DNA of 64,000 bases from RGIG1918 sp964570895 (GCA_964570895.1 CAZMZD010000006.1:1-64000), one strand, 5' to 3'. Positions 15,923-26,027 are shown, counted from the stretch's first letter. Program-made: numbers and translations. The notes: generated from the letters alone by a model not told the origin.

Positions 15923-18499
15923 TCAAAAAGCTTTGATGTCTGCGGTTTCAAAATCTAATTTTTTAATGCCAATTCTTGAAAACTCTACATGGTATTCTGA
16001 AGGTGTGCCTTGCGGGGTTTTTACAACATCTTTTATTGTCCCAATTCCAAATTGGCTATGGAAAACCCTTGTGTTAACAGCAAGCGGAGTTTTTGTGATT
16101 GGGCGCGCCGCTGGGCGAGCTTGAGCTTGCTCTTTGCACTTTCTAATTAAATCGCTCACTGAAACTGCTGGTTCTTGAGTGGCTTTTGGCTGAGTTGAAG
16201 CCGCGCTTGAAGAAACAGTTGCCACATTGTGTTTTTTTACCACTTGTACGCGAGGTTCAGTGCGCACCACATTTGTTGTCTTATTTTGAGCTTTCACTCT
16301 TGCAATACTGCTCAAAAGCGAAGTATTACCGCCGCTTGAGCCGGAGGGAGCACTAAAAGAAGAGGAAGAAGCTGAATTTCCACCCGCTTTTTTAGGAGTG
16401 TTTGAAAAGTTTTTATAGCCTGAATTTTGCCTTGGATATTCTCTTCTTGTTTCGTAAACATTTCTAATTCCGGAGCGGCTTTGCGCTTGGGTTTGCTCCG
16501 TTTCGCTTATTTCTTTATCCAACAATTCTGCAGGAATTTCAGATATAAACCTTGAAGGCGGGAACATTTTGACTTCGCCCCAAACATACCTTTGACGAGC
16601 GGACACAAGGTATAATTTTTCTTTTGCCCTTGTAATTCCAACATACATAAGCCTTCTTTCTTCTTCAAGCTCGCCTGCGTTTGAAGTGTATGAAATTGCG
16701 CGAGAATGCGGGAAAATACCTTCTTCCAGCCCAATTAAAAACACTGTTTGAAACTCTAGCCCTTTTGCAGAGTGGAGTGTCATCAAAGTCACAGATTTAT
16801 CGCCTTCGACCATAGAATCAATGTCAGACACAAGGGCAACTTGAGTGAGGAAAGTGCCGAGCATATTCATTCCTTCTTCAAGCTCAAGGTTAAATTCATC
16901 TTGCTCAAATTCGCGCGCAACATTGATAAACTCTTGCAAGTTTTCAATTCTGGATTCAGCTTCAATCGAATCTTCGGCCCTTAACTCTCTTAAATAGCCT
17001 GAATCTTCCAACGTTTTAACCACAATTTCGCTAAGCGGAGTCGTGTTTTGAATTAAGCTTAAATTTTGAATTAAGTCTGCAAAACTCCTTAAATTAGCTT
17101 TACATGACGCATTAAAATTATCGTATTCTTCAATTTTTTCAATAACTTCAAAAAGCGAAATATCTTCATTATCCGCAATTTCTGCAAGTTTTTTAATTGT
17201 CGTGTCGCCAATTGCGCGCTTTGGAACATTTATAACCCTTCTTAAGCTTTGAGAGTCGTTTTTATTGTAAATAAGTTTCAAATAAGCAAGGATGTCTTTA
17301 ATTTCTTTCCTTTCGTAGAATTTCAACCCGCCAACAACTTTGTATGGGATTGAGGCATGCATAAGCGCTTCTTCCACCCCTCTTGATTGAGCGTTTGTTC
17401 TATATAAAATTGCAACATCTTCAAGATTGTAGTTTTCATTCATCATTTTTTTGATGTTTGCTGCAACATATTTTGCTTCATCGATGTCTGAATTTGCTTC
17501 GTAAATTGAGATTTTTTCGCCATCGCCTTTAGTTGAATATAAAACTTTATCAATTCTTTCATTATTGTTTTCAATAACACAGTTTGCAGCGCGCAGAATT
17601 GTGCCTGTCGAACGGTAGTTTTGCTCAAGTTTTATGAGTTTTGAATTTTCATAATCTCTTTGGAAGCCGAGAATAATTTTGAAATCCGCACCACGCCAAG
17701 AATAAATAGATTGGTCAACATCGCCCACCACAAACAAGCTCGTATCCGGAAGTTTAACTTTATCATCACTAAACAACATACGAATAAGCTTATATTGCGC
17801 TTGGTTTGTGTCTTGAAACTCGTCTGCCATGATGTGTTTGAAGCGGTTTTTATATATATTTCTAACCTCTTCATTAGTTTCGAGCAAATTAACGCAAAGA
17901 AGAAGCATGTCGTCAAAATCTATTGCGTTATTTAAAGAAAGCTGTTTTTCATATTCCAAATACACTTCCGCAATTTGTTTAGACTTATGGTCACGCGCAA
18001 ATTGAGCGTAAGTGGAAGCGGTTTGCATTTTGTTTTTAGCGTTTGAAATAATTGTTCTGATTAGCTTTACATCGTATATTTTGTCATCTAAATTAAATTT
18101 TTTAACCGCGTTTTTGATGACCGTTTTTGTGTCTGTATCATCATAAATTACATAGTTGTTATCCCAATGTCTGCCGTCGCGCGTTTTATATTCAGACAAA
18201 TGTTTTCTTAAAATTCTTCCGCAAATGCTATGGAAAGTGCCAACCCACATGCGCTTAACAGTGCCTTCGCCAAGGTAGGTTGCAAGCCTTTCTTGCATTT
18301 CTTTTGAAGCTTTGTTTGTAAATGTTACGGCAAGAATTTCGTTCGGGCTAACACCGGATTTCACAAGGTGTGCAATTCTTGTGGTCAAAACTTTTGTTTT
18401 GCCGCTTCCTGCGCCTGCAAGCGTTAAAATAGCACCGTTCACGGAACTAACCGCTTCGCGTTGTTTATCGTTCAAACCTTCCAAATAGTCCTTGTCCAT
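15923..18499 (-). CDS. pcrA: ATP-dependent DNA helicase PcrA/UvrD
   Basis: The 858-residue SF1A helicase has motif I LAGAGSGKTKVLTTRIA, Ia VTFTNKASKEMQERL, motif II MADEFQDTNQAQY, motif III VGDVDQSIYSWRGAD, motif IV EQNYRST, motif V TLHSAKGLEFQTVFL and motif VI YVGITRAKEKLYL. After residue ~660 a long low-complexity Ser/Ala/Gln linker leads to a C-terminal Tudor-like domain (FHSQFGIGTIKDVVKTPQG) that in PcrA binds RNA polymerase. It unwinds DNA in repair and replication. The ATG gives the conserved start DYLEGLNDKQREAV. It is flanked on its 3' side by a repeat island. Confidence 0.95.
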   Translation of the reverse strand: MDKDYLEGLNDKQREAVSSVNGAILTLAGAGSGKTKVLTTRIAHLVKSGVSPNEILAVTFTNKASKEMQERLATYLGEGTVKRMWVGTFHSICGRILRKHLSEYKTRDGRHWDNNYVIYDDTDTKTVIKNAVKKFNLDDKIYDVKLIRTIISNAKNKMQTASTYAQFARDHKSKQIAEVYLEYEKQLSLNNAIDFDDMLLLCVNLLETNEEVRNIYKNRFKHIMADEFQDTNQAQYKLIRMLFSDDKVKLPDTSLFVVGDVDQSIYSWRGADFKIILGFQRDYENSKLIKLEQNYRSTGTILRAANCVIENNNERIDKVLYSTKGDGEKISIYEANSDIDEAKYVAANIKKMMNENYNLEDVAILYRTNAQSRGVEEALMHASIPYKVVGGLKFYERKEIKDILAYLKLIYNKNDSQSLRRVINVPKRAIGDTTIKKLAEIADNEDISLFEVIEKIEEYDNFNASCKANLRSFADLIQNLSLIQNTTPLSEIVVKTLEDSGYLRELRAEDSIEAESRIENLQEFINVAREFEQDEFNLELEEGMNMLGTFLTQVALVSDIDSMVEGDKSVTLMTLHSAKGLEFQTVFLIGLEEGIFPHSRAISYTSNAGELEEERRLMYVGITRAKEKLYLVSARQRYVWGEVKMFPPSRFISEIPAELLDKEISETEQTQAQSRSGIRNVYETRREYPRQNSGYKNFSNTPKKAGGNSASSSSFSAPSGSSGGNTSLLSSIARVKAQNKTTNVVRTEPRVQVVKKHNVATVSSSAASTQPKATQEPAVSVSDLIRKCKEQAQARPAARPITKTPLAVNTRVFHSQFGIGTIKDVVKTPQGTPSEYHVEFSRIGIKKLDFETADIKAF

Positions 18500-18618
18500 A
18501 ATTTAATTATTAACCAAATAAAAAACAATGCAATAATATTAAGTTTAATCTCAAAACTTAGACAAATTTCAAAAAATATGTTATATTAAAGCTTGCAGAT
18601 TTCATTTAAAGGAAAAAT

Positions 18619-19179
18619 ATGACGGACTCAAGCGATAAAATTTCTATTAATGTTCCAATTGATGACGATTTGGACAAAGTCCCTGAAGATGGGGGCGATG
18701 AGATTGATGTTTTAGCCCAAGAACTTGCCACAATTAGGCAAAGTGCAAAAAAAATTGCAATTATCGGCAGTCGTAATTTAACAATTACACACCAACAAAT
18801 TATTGAAATGCTTTCAACCACTCTTGTTAGAGCCGGAAACACTATTGTAACATCAGGCGGTTCACAAGGAACAAACGCAGCAGCAATTCGTGGCGCAATG
18901 AAAGCAAATCCTGACAAGCTCACAATTATTCTTCCTCAAACTATTGGTCAACAACCGTCAGACGTGCAAGACCAACTAATTGGTGTTAAAAACATTGTTG
19001 AGCACCCTGACCGTTCTATGATGACTCTTGCAGACGCTTCGCGAATTTGCAACAGAGAAATTGTTGACGATTGCCAACAACTTATATGCTTCCTGTCGCA
19101 TGATTCAAACACTTTGCACAAAGCAGTTGAATATGCACAAGAAAGTCACAAAATTATTACGGTGTTCTATTTAGACTAA
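18619..19179 (+). CDS. DprA/LOG-like Rossmann protein of cyanobacterial type
   Basis: The 186-residue protein has an acidic N-terminal tail (1-42) followed by a DprA/LOG-like Rossmann domain: IAIIGSRNLTITHQQ, VTSGGSQGTNAAAIRGAM, ILPQTIGQQP and CQQLICFLSHDSNTLHKAVE. Cyanobacterial genomes carry very similar proteins annotated as 'DNA recombination-mediator protein A'. It lacks the SAM and winged-helix domains of full DprA, so a role in recombination is uncertain; nucleotide or nucleic-acid binding is likely. AAAGGA precedes the ATG. The strong resemblance to cyanobacterial homologues is one of my taxonomic clues. Confidence 0.7.
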   Translation: MTDSSDKISINVPIDDDLDKVPEDGGDEIDVLAQELATIRQSAKKIAIIGSRNLTITHQQIIEMLSTTLVRAGNTIVTSGGSQGTNAAAIRGAMKANPDKLTIILPQTIGQQPSDVQDQLIGVKNIVEHPDRSMMTLADASRICNREIVDDCQQLICFLSHDSNTLHKAVEYAQESHKIITVFYLD

Positions 19180-19232
19180 TTTTAAATCCTTAACCAAGTG
19201 CTTTTTCTCACATTTTTGATGAGAAAAAATTG

Positions 19233-19260
19233 TTTACACTCATTATTTAGCAAGTACAAT
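19233..19260 (+). promoter_or_regulatory. Sigma-70 type promoter of pgi
   Basis: TTTACA (19233-19238), a 16-bp spacer and TACAAT (19255-19260). Its position shows that the open frame upstream of 19297 is leader rather than coding sequence. Confidence 0.6.
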
Positions 19261-19296
19261 AATAGTGTAAAGACACTTATAGTAGAAGGATTAGAG

Positions 19297-20697
19297 ATGA
19301 TAAAATTTAACCCTGCGAATGTCACAATTGAAGCAGTTGGCGAAGAACATGGTCTTGATTTAGAAAAAGAATTTGACGCGTATGCGCCTAAGATTGCAAA
19401 AATTTTGACCGAGTTAAATCAAAGAAAAGATAAACCTGACGCTTGGCTTCAATGGATGAACTTGGGTTATAACGAAGAAACCGTTTGGTATGTTAAAGAA
19501 TATGCCGCAATGGTTAGAGGAAGGTTTGACAACATTTTAGTCCTTGGTATAGGTGGTTCTGCTCTCGGCGGCATTGCAGTTACAGAAGCTCTTTTGAAGC
19601 CATATTGGAATTTACTCACACCGGAACAAAGAGATAATCTTCCGAGAATTTTCTTCTTAGACAACATTGACCCTGATCAAATGAGCGCAATGTTTGATAT
19701 GCTTGATATGAAGAAAACCTTGGTGAATGTGATTACAAAATCAGGTTCGACAGCTGAAACTATGTCGCAATTTATGATTATCAAAGACAAAATGCAAGCC
19801 ATTTTGGGCGATGATTACAGAAAACACATCGTTGCAACAACAGATAAAGAAGCGGGCATTTTAAGGCAAATTTCAAACGAAGAAGGATATAAAACTTTCG
19901 TTGTGCCGGATGACGTTGGCGGAAGATTTAGCGTGTTTTCTGCAGTTGGGCTTGTTCCTTTTGCGCTTGTTGGAATTGATATTGATGAAATTATTGAAGG
20001 CATTAAAGATATCGATTTAGCTCTTAAAAACACTGATATCAGAAAAAATATTGCCGCTCAAAACGCATTAATTCACTATTTATTAGAACGCAAAAAAGGC
20101 AAAAATATTTCCGTTATGATGCCGTATTCAAGCCGCTTAAGATATGTATCCGATTGGTATGTTCAACTTTGGGCTGAATCACTCGGCAAAGAAGAAGATA
20201 AAGACGGCAATAAAGTGAACATCGGGCCGACTCCCGTAAAAGCAGTTGGCGCAACAGACCAACACTCTCAAATTCAACTTTATAACGAAGGTAAAAACGA
20301 TAAAATCATCAACTTTATCAGAGTTGAAGAATTTGACAGGGAATTAGCAATTCCTAAAATCTTTGAATATACAGGCATTGGCTACCTTGGCGGAAAAACA
20401 ATCAACGAATTAATTAACGCAGAAGCAGACGCAACGGCAGTTGCACTTTGCGATTACAACCGCCCAAATTTAACAATCACTCTGCCAAAATTGAATGCGT
20501 ATTATTTAGCTCAACTTTTATATATGCTTGAAGTTCAAACAGCAATTGCGGGCGAACTTTACAACATCAACACATTTAACCAACCGGGGGTTGAGCAAGC
20601 AAAAAATTATACATACGCTCTTATGGGAAGAGCTGGCTACGAAGACAGCGCGGCAATTTTAAGAGAAAAAATGGGCAAAAGATTAGAAGAAGCATAA
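19297..20697 (+). CDS. pgi: Glucose-6-phosphate isomerase
   Basis: The 466-residue SIS-fold enzyme has GIGGSALGGIAVTEALL, TKSGSTAETMSQF, DDVGGRFSVFSAVGLVPFAL and the PGI signature around GATDQHSQIQLYNEGKND. The C-terminal part matches the isomerase (NQPGVEQAKNYTYALMG, with the catalytic lysine region). It interconverts glucose 6-phosphate and fructose 6-phosphate, feeding GlmS encoded next. The ATG at 19297 follows GGATTAGAG; the frame continues upstream to 19198 but crosses the promoter. The gene is 25 bp from glmS, so the two are likely one operon. Confidence 0.93.
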   Translation: MIKFNPANVTIEAVGEEHGLDLEKEFDAYAPKIAKILTELNQRKDKPDAWLQWMNLGYNEETVWYVKEYAAMVRGRFDNILVLGIGGSALGGIAVTEALLKPYWNLLTPEQRDNLPRIFFLDNIDPDQMSAMFDMLDMKKTLVNVITKSGSTAETMSQFMIIKDKMQAILGDDYRKHIVATTDKEAGILRQISNEEGYKTFVVPDDVGGRFSVFSAVGLVPFALVGIDIDEIIEGIKDIDLALKNTDIRKNIAAQNALIHYLLERKKGKNISVMMPYSSRLRYVSDWYVQLWAESLGKEEDKDGNKVNIGPTPVKAVGATDQHSQIQLYNEGKNDKIINFIRVEEFDRELAIPKIFEYTGIGYLGGKTINELINAEADATAVALCDYNRPNLTITLPKLNAYYLAQLLYMLEVQTAIAGELYNINTFNQPGVEQAKNYTYALMGRAGYEDSAAILREKMGKRLEEA

Positions 20698-20722
20698 AAC
20701 AACAAAAAAGGGGAGAGAGAAT

Positions 20723-22564
20723 ATGTGCGGAATTGTAGGTTATGTAGGCAAGCGCAAAGCTAGTGAAGTCATCACAAACGGCTTAGAACACCTTGAATAC
20801 AGAGGCTATGACTCCTCAGGAATTGCTCTTTTTCAACATGACAAAATTGAAGTTTTCAAAGCAAGCGGAAAATTAAAAAATTTAAAAGAAATATTATCCA
20901 AAGAAGGGGATGGCACGCTAAACGCAAACCTTGGCATTGGGCACATTCGCTGGGCAACTCACGGGCTTCCAACCACAGTGAACGCACACCCGCATGTTTG
21001 CAATTGCGGAAGTTTAGCCCTTGTGCATAACGGCATAATCGAAAATTATACAGAGCTTAAAGAGGAGCTTGTAAAAAAAGGTGCGCATTTTGTTTCTCAA
21101 ACAGATACAGAAGTTGCAGCGCATTTAATTGCTTATGAATATGCTGAAACAAACAATCTTCTAGAAGCTGTAACTAGGGCAATCCGCAAAATTGAAGGAG
21201 CTTTTGCGTTTTGTGTAATTCATAAAAAATGCCCTGACAGAATAATTACTGCGAGAAAAAATGCGCCTCTTATAATTGGCGTTGGCGAAGGCGAAAACTT
21301 CATCGCAAGCGATATTCCGGCAATTATTGACTACACTAAAAAAGCAACTTATTTAAACGATGGGCAAGTTGCACTTGTCACTAAAGACAAAATCGAAATT
21401 CACGACACAGATGGCAAGGCAATTCAAAATAAAATCGAATATTTGCCGTTTGAGCCTATTGCGCTTAGCAAAATGGGCTATAAGCACTTTATGCTCAAAG
21501 AAATTCATGAGCAGCCAGATGTTGTTAGAAATGTTTTGAACCAAAAACTCGTAGGCAAAAACGAAAAAATTAATTTAGCGGGCATTAACCTTGACGCAGA
21601 AACAATCAAGAAATTCAACAGGGTTCAAATTATTGCCTGCGGAACAAGCTTGCACGCTGGGCTTGTCGGAAAATATGTTATTGAAGATTTAGTTGGTATT
21701 CCGGTTGACGTTGAAGCTTCGAGCGAATACATATACAGAAAAACAATAGCGGACGAAAACACACTCGTTATAGGTATTTCCCAAAGCGGCGAAACGGCAG
21801 ACACAATAACCGCGATTAAGCAAGTTATGAAACTTGGCGCACATGTTTTAATCATCACAAACAGAACAGATAGCTGCATGGCACGCCTTGCAGACAGTTT
21901 GTTTGGAGTGGAAGCAGGTATGGAAGTATCTGTTGCAGCAACAAAATCATACACAGCGCAGCTTTTGGCGCTTTATCTTCTTGCACTGTATTTAGCAGAA
22001 GAAAAAGGCGAAAACCTTGAAGAAGTTGCCAAAATTAAAGAAGAGCTCACTCTTTTACCATCAAAAATGGAAAAAGTTTTAAACGACACAACTCACATTG
22101 CAAACATCGCGAAAAAATATTCAAGTTATAAAAATTTCATATTTATTTCTCGCGGCGTTAATTACTCTTCCGCTCTTGAAGGTGCACTCAAGTTGAAAGA
22201 AATAAGCTACATTAATGCAACAGGTTATTCTGCGGGCGAACTTAAACACGGGCCTATCGCAATGTTAGATGAAAGTATGCCGGTGCTTGCAATTCTAAAC
22301 AAAGGAATTGTGTATGACAAAGTATTATCAAATTGCCAAGAGTCAAAAGCAAGGCAAGCAAAGCTTATTGCGGTCACAAATGTGCTTGACGACAAAAACA
22401 ATGAATTGTTTGATGATTTAATTGAAATTCCTGAAATTTCAGATATATTATCGCCAGCGCTTAACATTATCGTGCTTCAGCTTTTGGCATATTATATTGC
22501 GGAATATTTAGGAAAAGACGTAGACCAACCAAGAAACCTTGCAAAGAGCGTTACTGTTGAATAG
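20723..22564 (+). CDS. glmS: Glutamine--fructose-6-phosphate aminotransferase
   Basis: The 613-residue protein has full GlmS length. The N-terminal Ntn glutaminase starts MCGIVGYVG (Cys nucleophile after Met removal) with GIGHIRWATHG and HNGIIENY. Two SIS domains follow (ACGTSLHAGLVGKY, ISQSGETADTITAI, SRGVNYSSALEGALKLKE), with the C-terminal DQPRNLAKSVTVE signature. It makes glucosamine 6-phosphate for peptidoglycan and LPS from fructose 6-phosphate, the product of Pgi encoded just upstream. GGGGAGAG precedes the ATG. I see no glmS-ribozyme-like leader in the 25-bp gap. Confidence 0.97.
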   Translation: MCGIVGYVGKRKASEVITNGLEHLEYRGYDSSGIALFQHDKIEVFKASGKLKNLKEILSKEGDGTLNANLGIGHIRWATHGLPTTVNAHPHVCNCGSLALVHNGIIENYTELKEELVKKGAHFVSQTDTEVAAHLIAYEYAETNNLLEAVTRAIRKIEGAFAFCVIHKKCPDRIITARKNAPLIIGVGEGENFIASDIPAIIDYTKKATYLNDGQVALVTKDKIEIHDTDGKAIQNKIEYLPFEPIALSKMGYKHFMLKEIHEQPDVVRNVLNQKLVGKNEKINLAGINLDAETIKKFNRVQIIACGTSLHAGLVGKYVIEDLVGIPVDVEASSEYIYRKTIADENTLVIGISQSGETADTITAIKQVMKLGAHVLIITNRTDSCMARLADSLFGVEAGMEVSVAATKSYTAQLLALYLLALYLAEEKGENLEEVAKIKEELTLLPSKMEKVLNDTTHIANIAKKYSSYKNFIFISRGVNYSSALEGALKLKEISYINATGYSAGELKHGPIAMLDESMPVLAILNKGIVYDKVLSNCQESKARQAKLIAVTNVLDDKNNELFDDLIEIPEISDILSPALNIIVLQLLAYYIAEYLGKDVDQPRNLAKSVTVE

Positions 22565-22641
22565 CCCGAATAGCACATCGCGTGTGCAATGGAAATAATT
22601 TAATTTCAAACTAAACTTCTTTTTGAAAAAAGGAGCTTTAT

Positions 22642-23211
22642 ATGAAATTAGAAAACACGGAAACAGAAAAAAATTTAATGCGCGCGCTTACAGGCGAATG
22701 CCTTGCCACAAATAAATATTATTATTTTGCAAAACAAGCAAAAAAAGAAGGTTTCGAACAAATTTCAAATATTTTCTTAGAAACATCCGGAAACGAAAGA
22801 GAGCACGCAAAGCTTTTTTACAGATTTTTAGCAGACACAACTCTTGAGGTTTCTTATAATTACGCCGTGACTTTTGGCACAACAAAAGAAAATTTATTAA
22901 GCGCAAAAGAAGGCGAGCACGAAGAAAACACTTTGCTTTACCCAAAATTTGAAGAAGTGGCGCGAGATGAAGGTTTTATTGAAATTGCAGACACTTTTAA
23001 AAATGTAATTACCGTGGAAAAACACCATGAAGCAAGATATAAAAGGCTTTGGGAAAATATGCTAAATGATGAAACATTTAAAAAAAGCTACGAAGTCACT
23101 TGGAAATGCCTCAAATGCGGTTTTGTGTTAAAAGACACTACAGCGCCTGAAATTTGCCCATCCTGCAAACACCCGAAAGCATATTTTGAGATGAACTGCG
23201 AAAACTATTAA
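22642..23211 (+). CDS. Rubrerythrin
   Basis: The 189-residue protein has a ferritin-like diiron domain (GECLATNKYYYFAKQAKKEG, ETSGNEREHAKLFYRFL, VARDEGFIEIADTFKNV, VEKHHEARYKRL) followed by a C-terminal rubredoxin-like domain with two Cys pairs (CLKCGF and CPSCKHPKAYFE). It reduces hydrogen peroxide in anaerobes using electrons passed through the rubredoxin iron. Its presence fits an anaerobic life style. AAAGGAG lies upstream of the ATG. It is 77 bp from glmS and convergent with map. Confidence 0.95.
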   Translation: MKLENTETEKNLMRALTGECLATNKYYYFAKQAKKEGFEQISNIFLETSGNEREHAKLFYRFLADTTLEVSYNYAVTFGTTKENLLSAKEGEHEENTLLYPKFEEVARDEGFIEIADTFKNVITVEKHHEARYKRLWENMLNDETFKKSYEVTWKCLKCGFVLKDTTAPEICPSCKHPKAYFEMNCENY

Positions 23212-23220
23212 TCAGCTAAA

Positions 23221-23250
23221 CTTCGCGGCTTGCCGCGGAGAACGTTTATT
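23221..23250. terminator. Possible terminator between rubrerythrin and map
   Basis: A GC-rich inverted repeat around CGCGGCTTGCCGCG (23224-23237) followed by AACGTTTATTTTT. The stem is short and the T tract is interrupted, but the position between two convergent genes supports it. Confidence 0.4.
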
Positions 23251-23261
23251 TTTAGGCGAAA

Positions 23262-24008
23262 TTATAACTTAGTTAAAATTTCGTAACCGTCATCTGTCAC
23301 AACAACAGTGTGCTCAAAATGCGCTGAAGGCAGTGCGTCGCGGGTTACGACTGTCCATTCATCGTCTAAAACATAGACATCATCGCCACCTAAATTCACC
23401 ATTGGTTCAACTGCAATTGTCATACCTGTTTTTAATATAACATTTGAGCCGGACCTGTAATTAAAAATAAATGGGTCTTCATGCATGCTGCGCCCAACGC
23501 CGTGCCCGCCATATTGGCGCACAATACCCATATTGTTCGCGTTTACGACATCTTCAATTGCACCGGACATATCATCAAGCTTCACACCGTTTTTAATTGT
23601 GTTTAATCCTGCAAAAAGCGAAGCCTCACACACTTCAAGAAGTTTTTGAACTTCCGGTTTAATCTCGCCAACAGGATATGTCCAAGCACTGTCGCCAACA
23701 AGCCCATGATGCGTTGCGCCAACATCGATTGATATTACATCGCCTTCTTTTAAAATGACATCTTTTGATGGAATACCGTGAACAACTTGCTCGTTAATTG
23801 AAGTGCAAATTGTGGCAGGAAAACCATTATATCCAAGAAAAGTTGGGATTGCGCGGTTATCTCTAATAATATCGTGCGCAATTTTATCAAGTTCATAAGT
23901 TGAAATTCCGGGGCGAACAACGCGTTTCATTTCGTCGTGCACAAGCGCAACAATGTGCCCTGCGGATTTCATAAGTTTAATTTCTTCTCTTGATTTTTTC
24001 TTAATCAA
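23262..24008 (-). CDS. map: Methionine aminopeptidase, type I
   Basis: The 248-residue enzyme has the five metal ligands of type I MAP: GDVISIDVGATHHGLVGDSAWT supplies two aspartates, GGHGVGRSMHEDPF the histidine, TIAVEPMV and the final HFEHTVVVTDDG the glutamates. It removes the initiator methionine from nascent proteins. It overlaps adk by 4 bp and is the last gene of the ribosomal block, the usual place in the spc operon. The typical followers infA, rpmJ, rpsM are absent here; rubrerythrin lies convergently instead. Confidence 0.96.
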   Translation of the reverse strand: MIKKKSREEIKLMKSAGHIVALVHDEMKRVVRPGISTYELDKIAHDIIRDNRAIPTFLGYNGFPATICTSINEQVVHGIPSKDVILKEGDVISIDVGATHHGLVGDSAWTYPVGEIKPEVQKLLEVCEASLFAGLNTIKNGVKLDDMSGAIEDVVNANNMGIVRQYGGHGVGRSMHEDPFIFNYRSGSNVILKTGMTIAVEPMVNLGGDDVYVLDDEWTVVTRDALPSAHFEHTVVVTDDGYEILTKL

Positions 24009-24655
24009 CCTACAATCTCCTTTATTTCATTCCAAACATCTTGAATTGATTGGTCTGCATTAATTGTGTGCAAAATGCCTTTTTCTCTGAAATAATCCAA
24101 AATAGGCTTTGTTTGCTCTTCGTATGTTTTAAATCTTAATTTCGCGGTTTCTTCGTTATCATCCGTTCTTTGAATTAAATCTGCGCCATCTATATCGCAT
24201 TTACCTTCGACTTTAGGCTTATTCGACACAATATTATATATTTTGCCACAAACAGGGCAAGAGCGCCTATTTACAAGCCTTTCGACAAGCGTATGATTTT
24301 CAATATCAAAATAAAATGCAACATTTTGAACATCAAGCCCAATTTCTTCTTGGATACGTTCTAAAATTTTAGTTTGCTCCATACTCCTTGGAAAACCGTC
24401 TAGAATGTAGCCATTTTGGGCGTCCGGTTCTAAAAGCCTATTTTTAATTACTCTACCAACAAGCTCAACAGGAACAAGCTGCCCTTTATCTATAAAACCT
24501 TTTGCAATAATTCCATCCGGCGTTCCCGCTTTAATATTTGCCCTTAAAAGAGAGCCTGTGTCGATATGCGGAAGCTTAAGAAAATCAGCAAGATGAGCCG
24601 TTTGAGTACCTTTCCCACAGCCTGGGGGCCCCATAAAAATATAAGCTTTTTTCAT
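24005..24655 (-). CDS. adk: Adenylate kinase
   Basis: The 216-residue kinase has the P-loop MGPPGCGKGTQTAHL, the AMP-site motif DTGSLLRANI and DGFPRSMEQT, and a long LID domain. The LID carries SCPVCGKIYN and a later CDIDG, giving a C-C-C-D zinc set as in Gram-positive type adenylate kinases. It interconverts ATP + AMP and 2 ADP. It lies between secY and map as in most spc operons and overlaps map by 4 bp. Confidence 0.96.
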   Translation of the reverse strand: MKKAYIFMGPPGCGKGTQTAHLADFLKLPHIDTGSLLRANIKAGTPDGIIAKGFIDKGQLVPVELVGRVIKNRLLEPDAQNGYILDGFPRSMEQTKILERIQEEIGLDVQNVAFYFDIENHTLVERLVNRRSCPVCGKIYNIVSNKPKVEGKCDIDGADLIQRTDDNEETAKLRFKTYEEQTKPILDYFREKGILHTINADQSIQDVWNEIKEIVG

Positions 24656-24668
24656 ATTCTACCTCTTG

Positions 24669-26021
24669 TTATTGTTGTTGCTTCAAGAAACTTTCATAAT
24701 TCTTCGCAAGAAGATGTGTTTTGATTTGATTTATGAAATCAAGAGCAACACCAACCATGATGATTATACTTGTTGAACCAATACCTTGGAAAGTGGTGAT
24801 ATTTGTGATACCTGATGCAATCGACGGAACCATTGCAACTATACCCAAACCAAGCGCGCCGATGAAAGTTGTTCTTGTCAAAATTTCGTCAAGCTTATCG
24901 GCAGTTGGCTTTCCGGGTTTAATCCCAGGAATAGCAGAACCATATTTTTTAAGGTTGTTAGCAATTTCTTTAGGTTGCATAGATGGTATGATTGAAGCAT
25001 AGAAAAATGTGAGAGCCACAATCAATGAGAAATAAATCACATAATACCAAGGGCTGGACGGGCTTAAGAATGAGTTAATTGCCGTCAAAGATTTTTGCAA
25101 GGCAGGAGAAGCAATATTCATTTGTTGAATAAAGCTCAAGATTGTTGTTGGGAAAAGAAGTATCGCAATTGCAAAAATGATTGGCATAACCCCGCCAGGG
25201 TTTAATTTAAATGGAATATTAGTGTTTTGACCGCCATAAACTTTGTTGCCAATTTGTTTTCTGGCGCTCACAATCGGAACTTTACGCACAGCGTCTTGCA
25301 TAACAACAACAAGCACAACTGTCGCTGCAAAAATCAACAGCAATACTAAAAACGCAAGTTGCATTTTAGCGTTCGCCGAAACCAAAGTCCAAGTGTTTTT
25401 CATATAAAGCGGAATTCCCGCAAGAATACCAATAAAAATTATCAATGAACCGCCATTGCCCACGCCTTTTTCCGTGAGCAATTCAGCAAGCCACATAACA
25501 AAAACCGAACCGGCGGTGAGCGCCACAATTGAGCCAAAGTAGAACAAAGGCAAGCTAATCCCCGGCATAATAGAGCCAGGGAGCTTTGATAAAATTGTCG
25601 CGAATACAAATGCTTGGAAAAGCGCAAGAACAACTGTAAATTGCCTTGTGATTTGCTGAATTTTACGTCTTCCTGCTTCGCCTTCTTCTTTTTGTAATTT
25701 TTCCAAATACGGAATAATTACGGTTAAAAGCTGGATTATGATTGAAGATGTGATATATGGCCCGATTCCGAGGGCAAAAATTGAAACCTTACCGAGCGCA
25801 CCGCCTGAAAACATATCCAAAAAACCAATTAGGTTATTGCTTCCTGCGATGTTTTGGAACACTTGGTTATCTACACCAAATATCGGTAGTTGTGCCCCAA
25901 ATCTAAAGAGCATAATTATCGCAAAAGTAAAGATTAATTTTTTGCCAAGACCACTAGACGTCCAAGCACCCGCAAGCTGATTCATAATCGCTTGCTGATT
26001 TTGATTCATTGATTGTTGCAT
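24669..26021 (-). CDS. secY: Preprotein translocase subunit SecY
   Basis: The 450-residue membrane protein has about ten transmembrane helices, the first at about residues 27-47 (KLIFTFAIIMLFRFGAQLP). SecY signatures include GALGKVSIFALGIGPYITSS (plug region), QYGGQ-like KVYGGQNTNIPFKLNPGGVMP and YASIIPSMQPKEIANNLKKYG. It forms the protein-conducting channel with SecE and SecG, not encoded here. It starts 6 bp after the rplO stop. Confidence 0.96.
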   Translation of the reverse strand: MQQSMNQNQQAIMNQLAGAWTSSGLGKKLIFTFAIIMLFRFGAQLPIFGVDNQVFQNIAGSNNLIGFLDMFSGGALGKVSIFALGIGPYITSSIIIQLLTVIIPYLEKLQKEEGEAGRRKIQQITRQFTVVLALFQAFVFATILSKLPGSIMPGISLPLFYFGSIVALTAGSVFVMWLAELLTEKGVGNGGSLIIFIGILAGIPLYMKNTWTLVSANAKMQLAFLVLLLIFAATVVLVVVMQDAVRKVPIVSARKQIGNKVYGGQNTNIPFKLNPGGVMPIIFAIAILLFPTTILSFIQQMNIASPALQKSLTAINSFLSPSSPWYYVIYFSLIVALTFFYASIIPSMQPKEIANNLKKYGSAIPGIKPGKPTADKLDEILTRTTFIGALGLGIVAMVPSIASGITNITTFQGIGSTSIIIMVGVALDFINQIKTHLLAKNYESFLKQQQ

Positions 26022-26027
26022 TTAAAA

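Noticed and set aside
20698..20722. glmS ribozyme
   Set aside because: The gap between pgi and glmS is only 25 bp, too short for the ribozyme.
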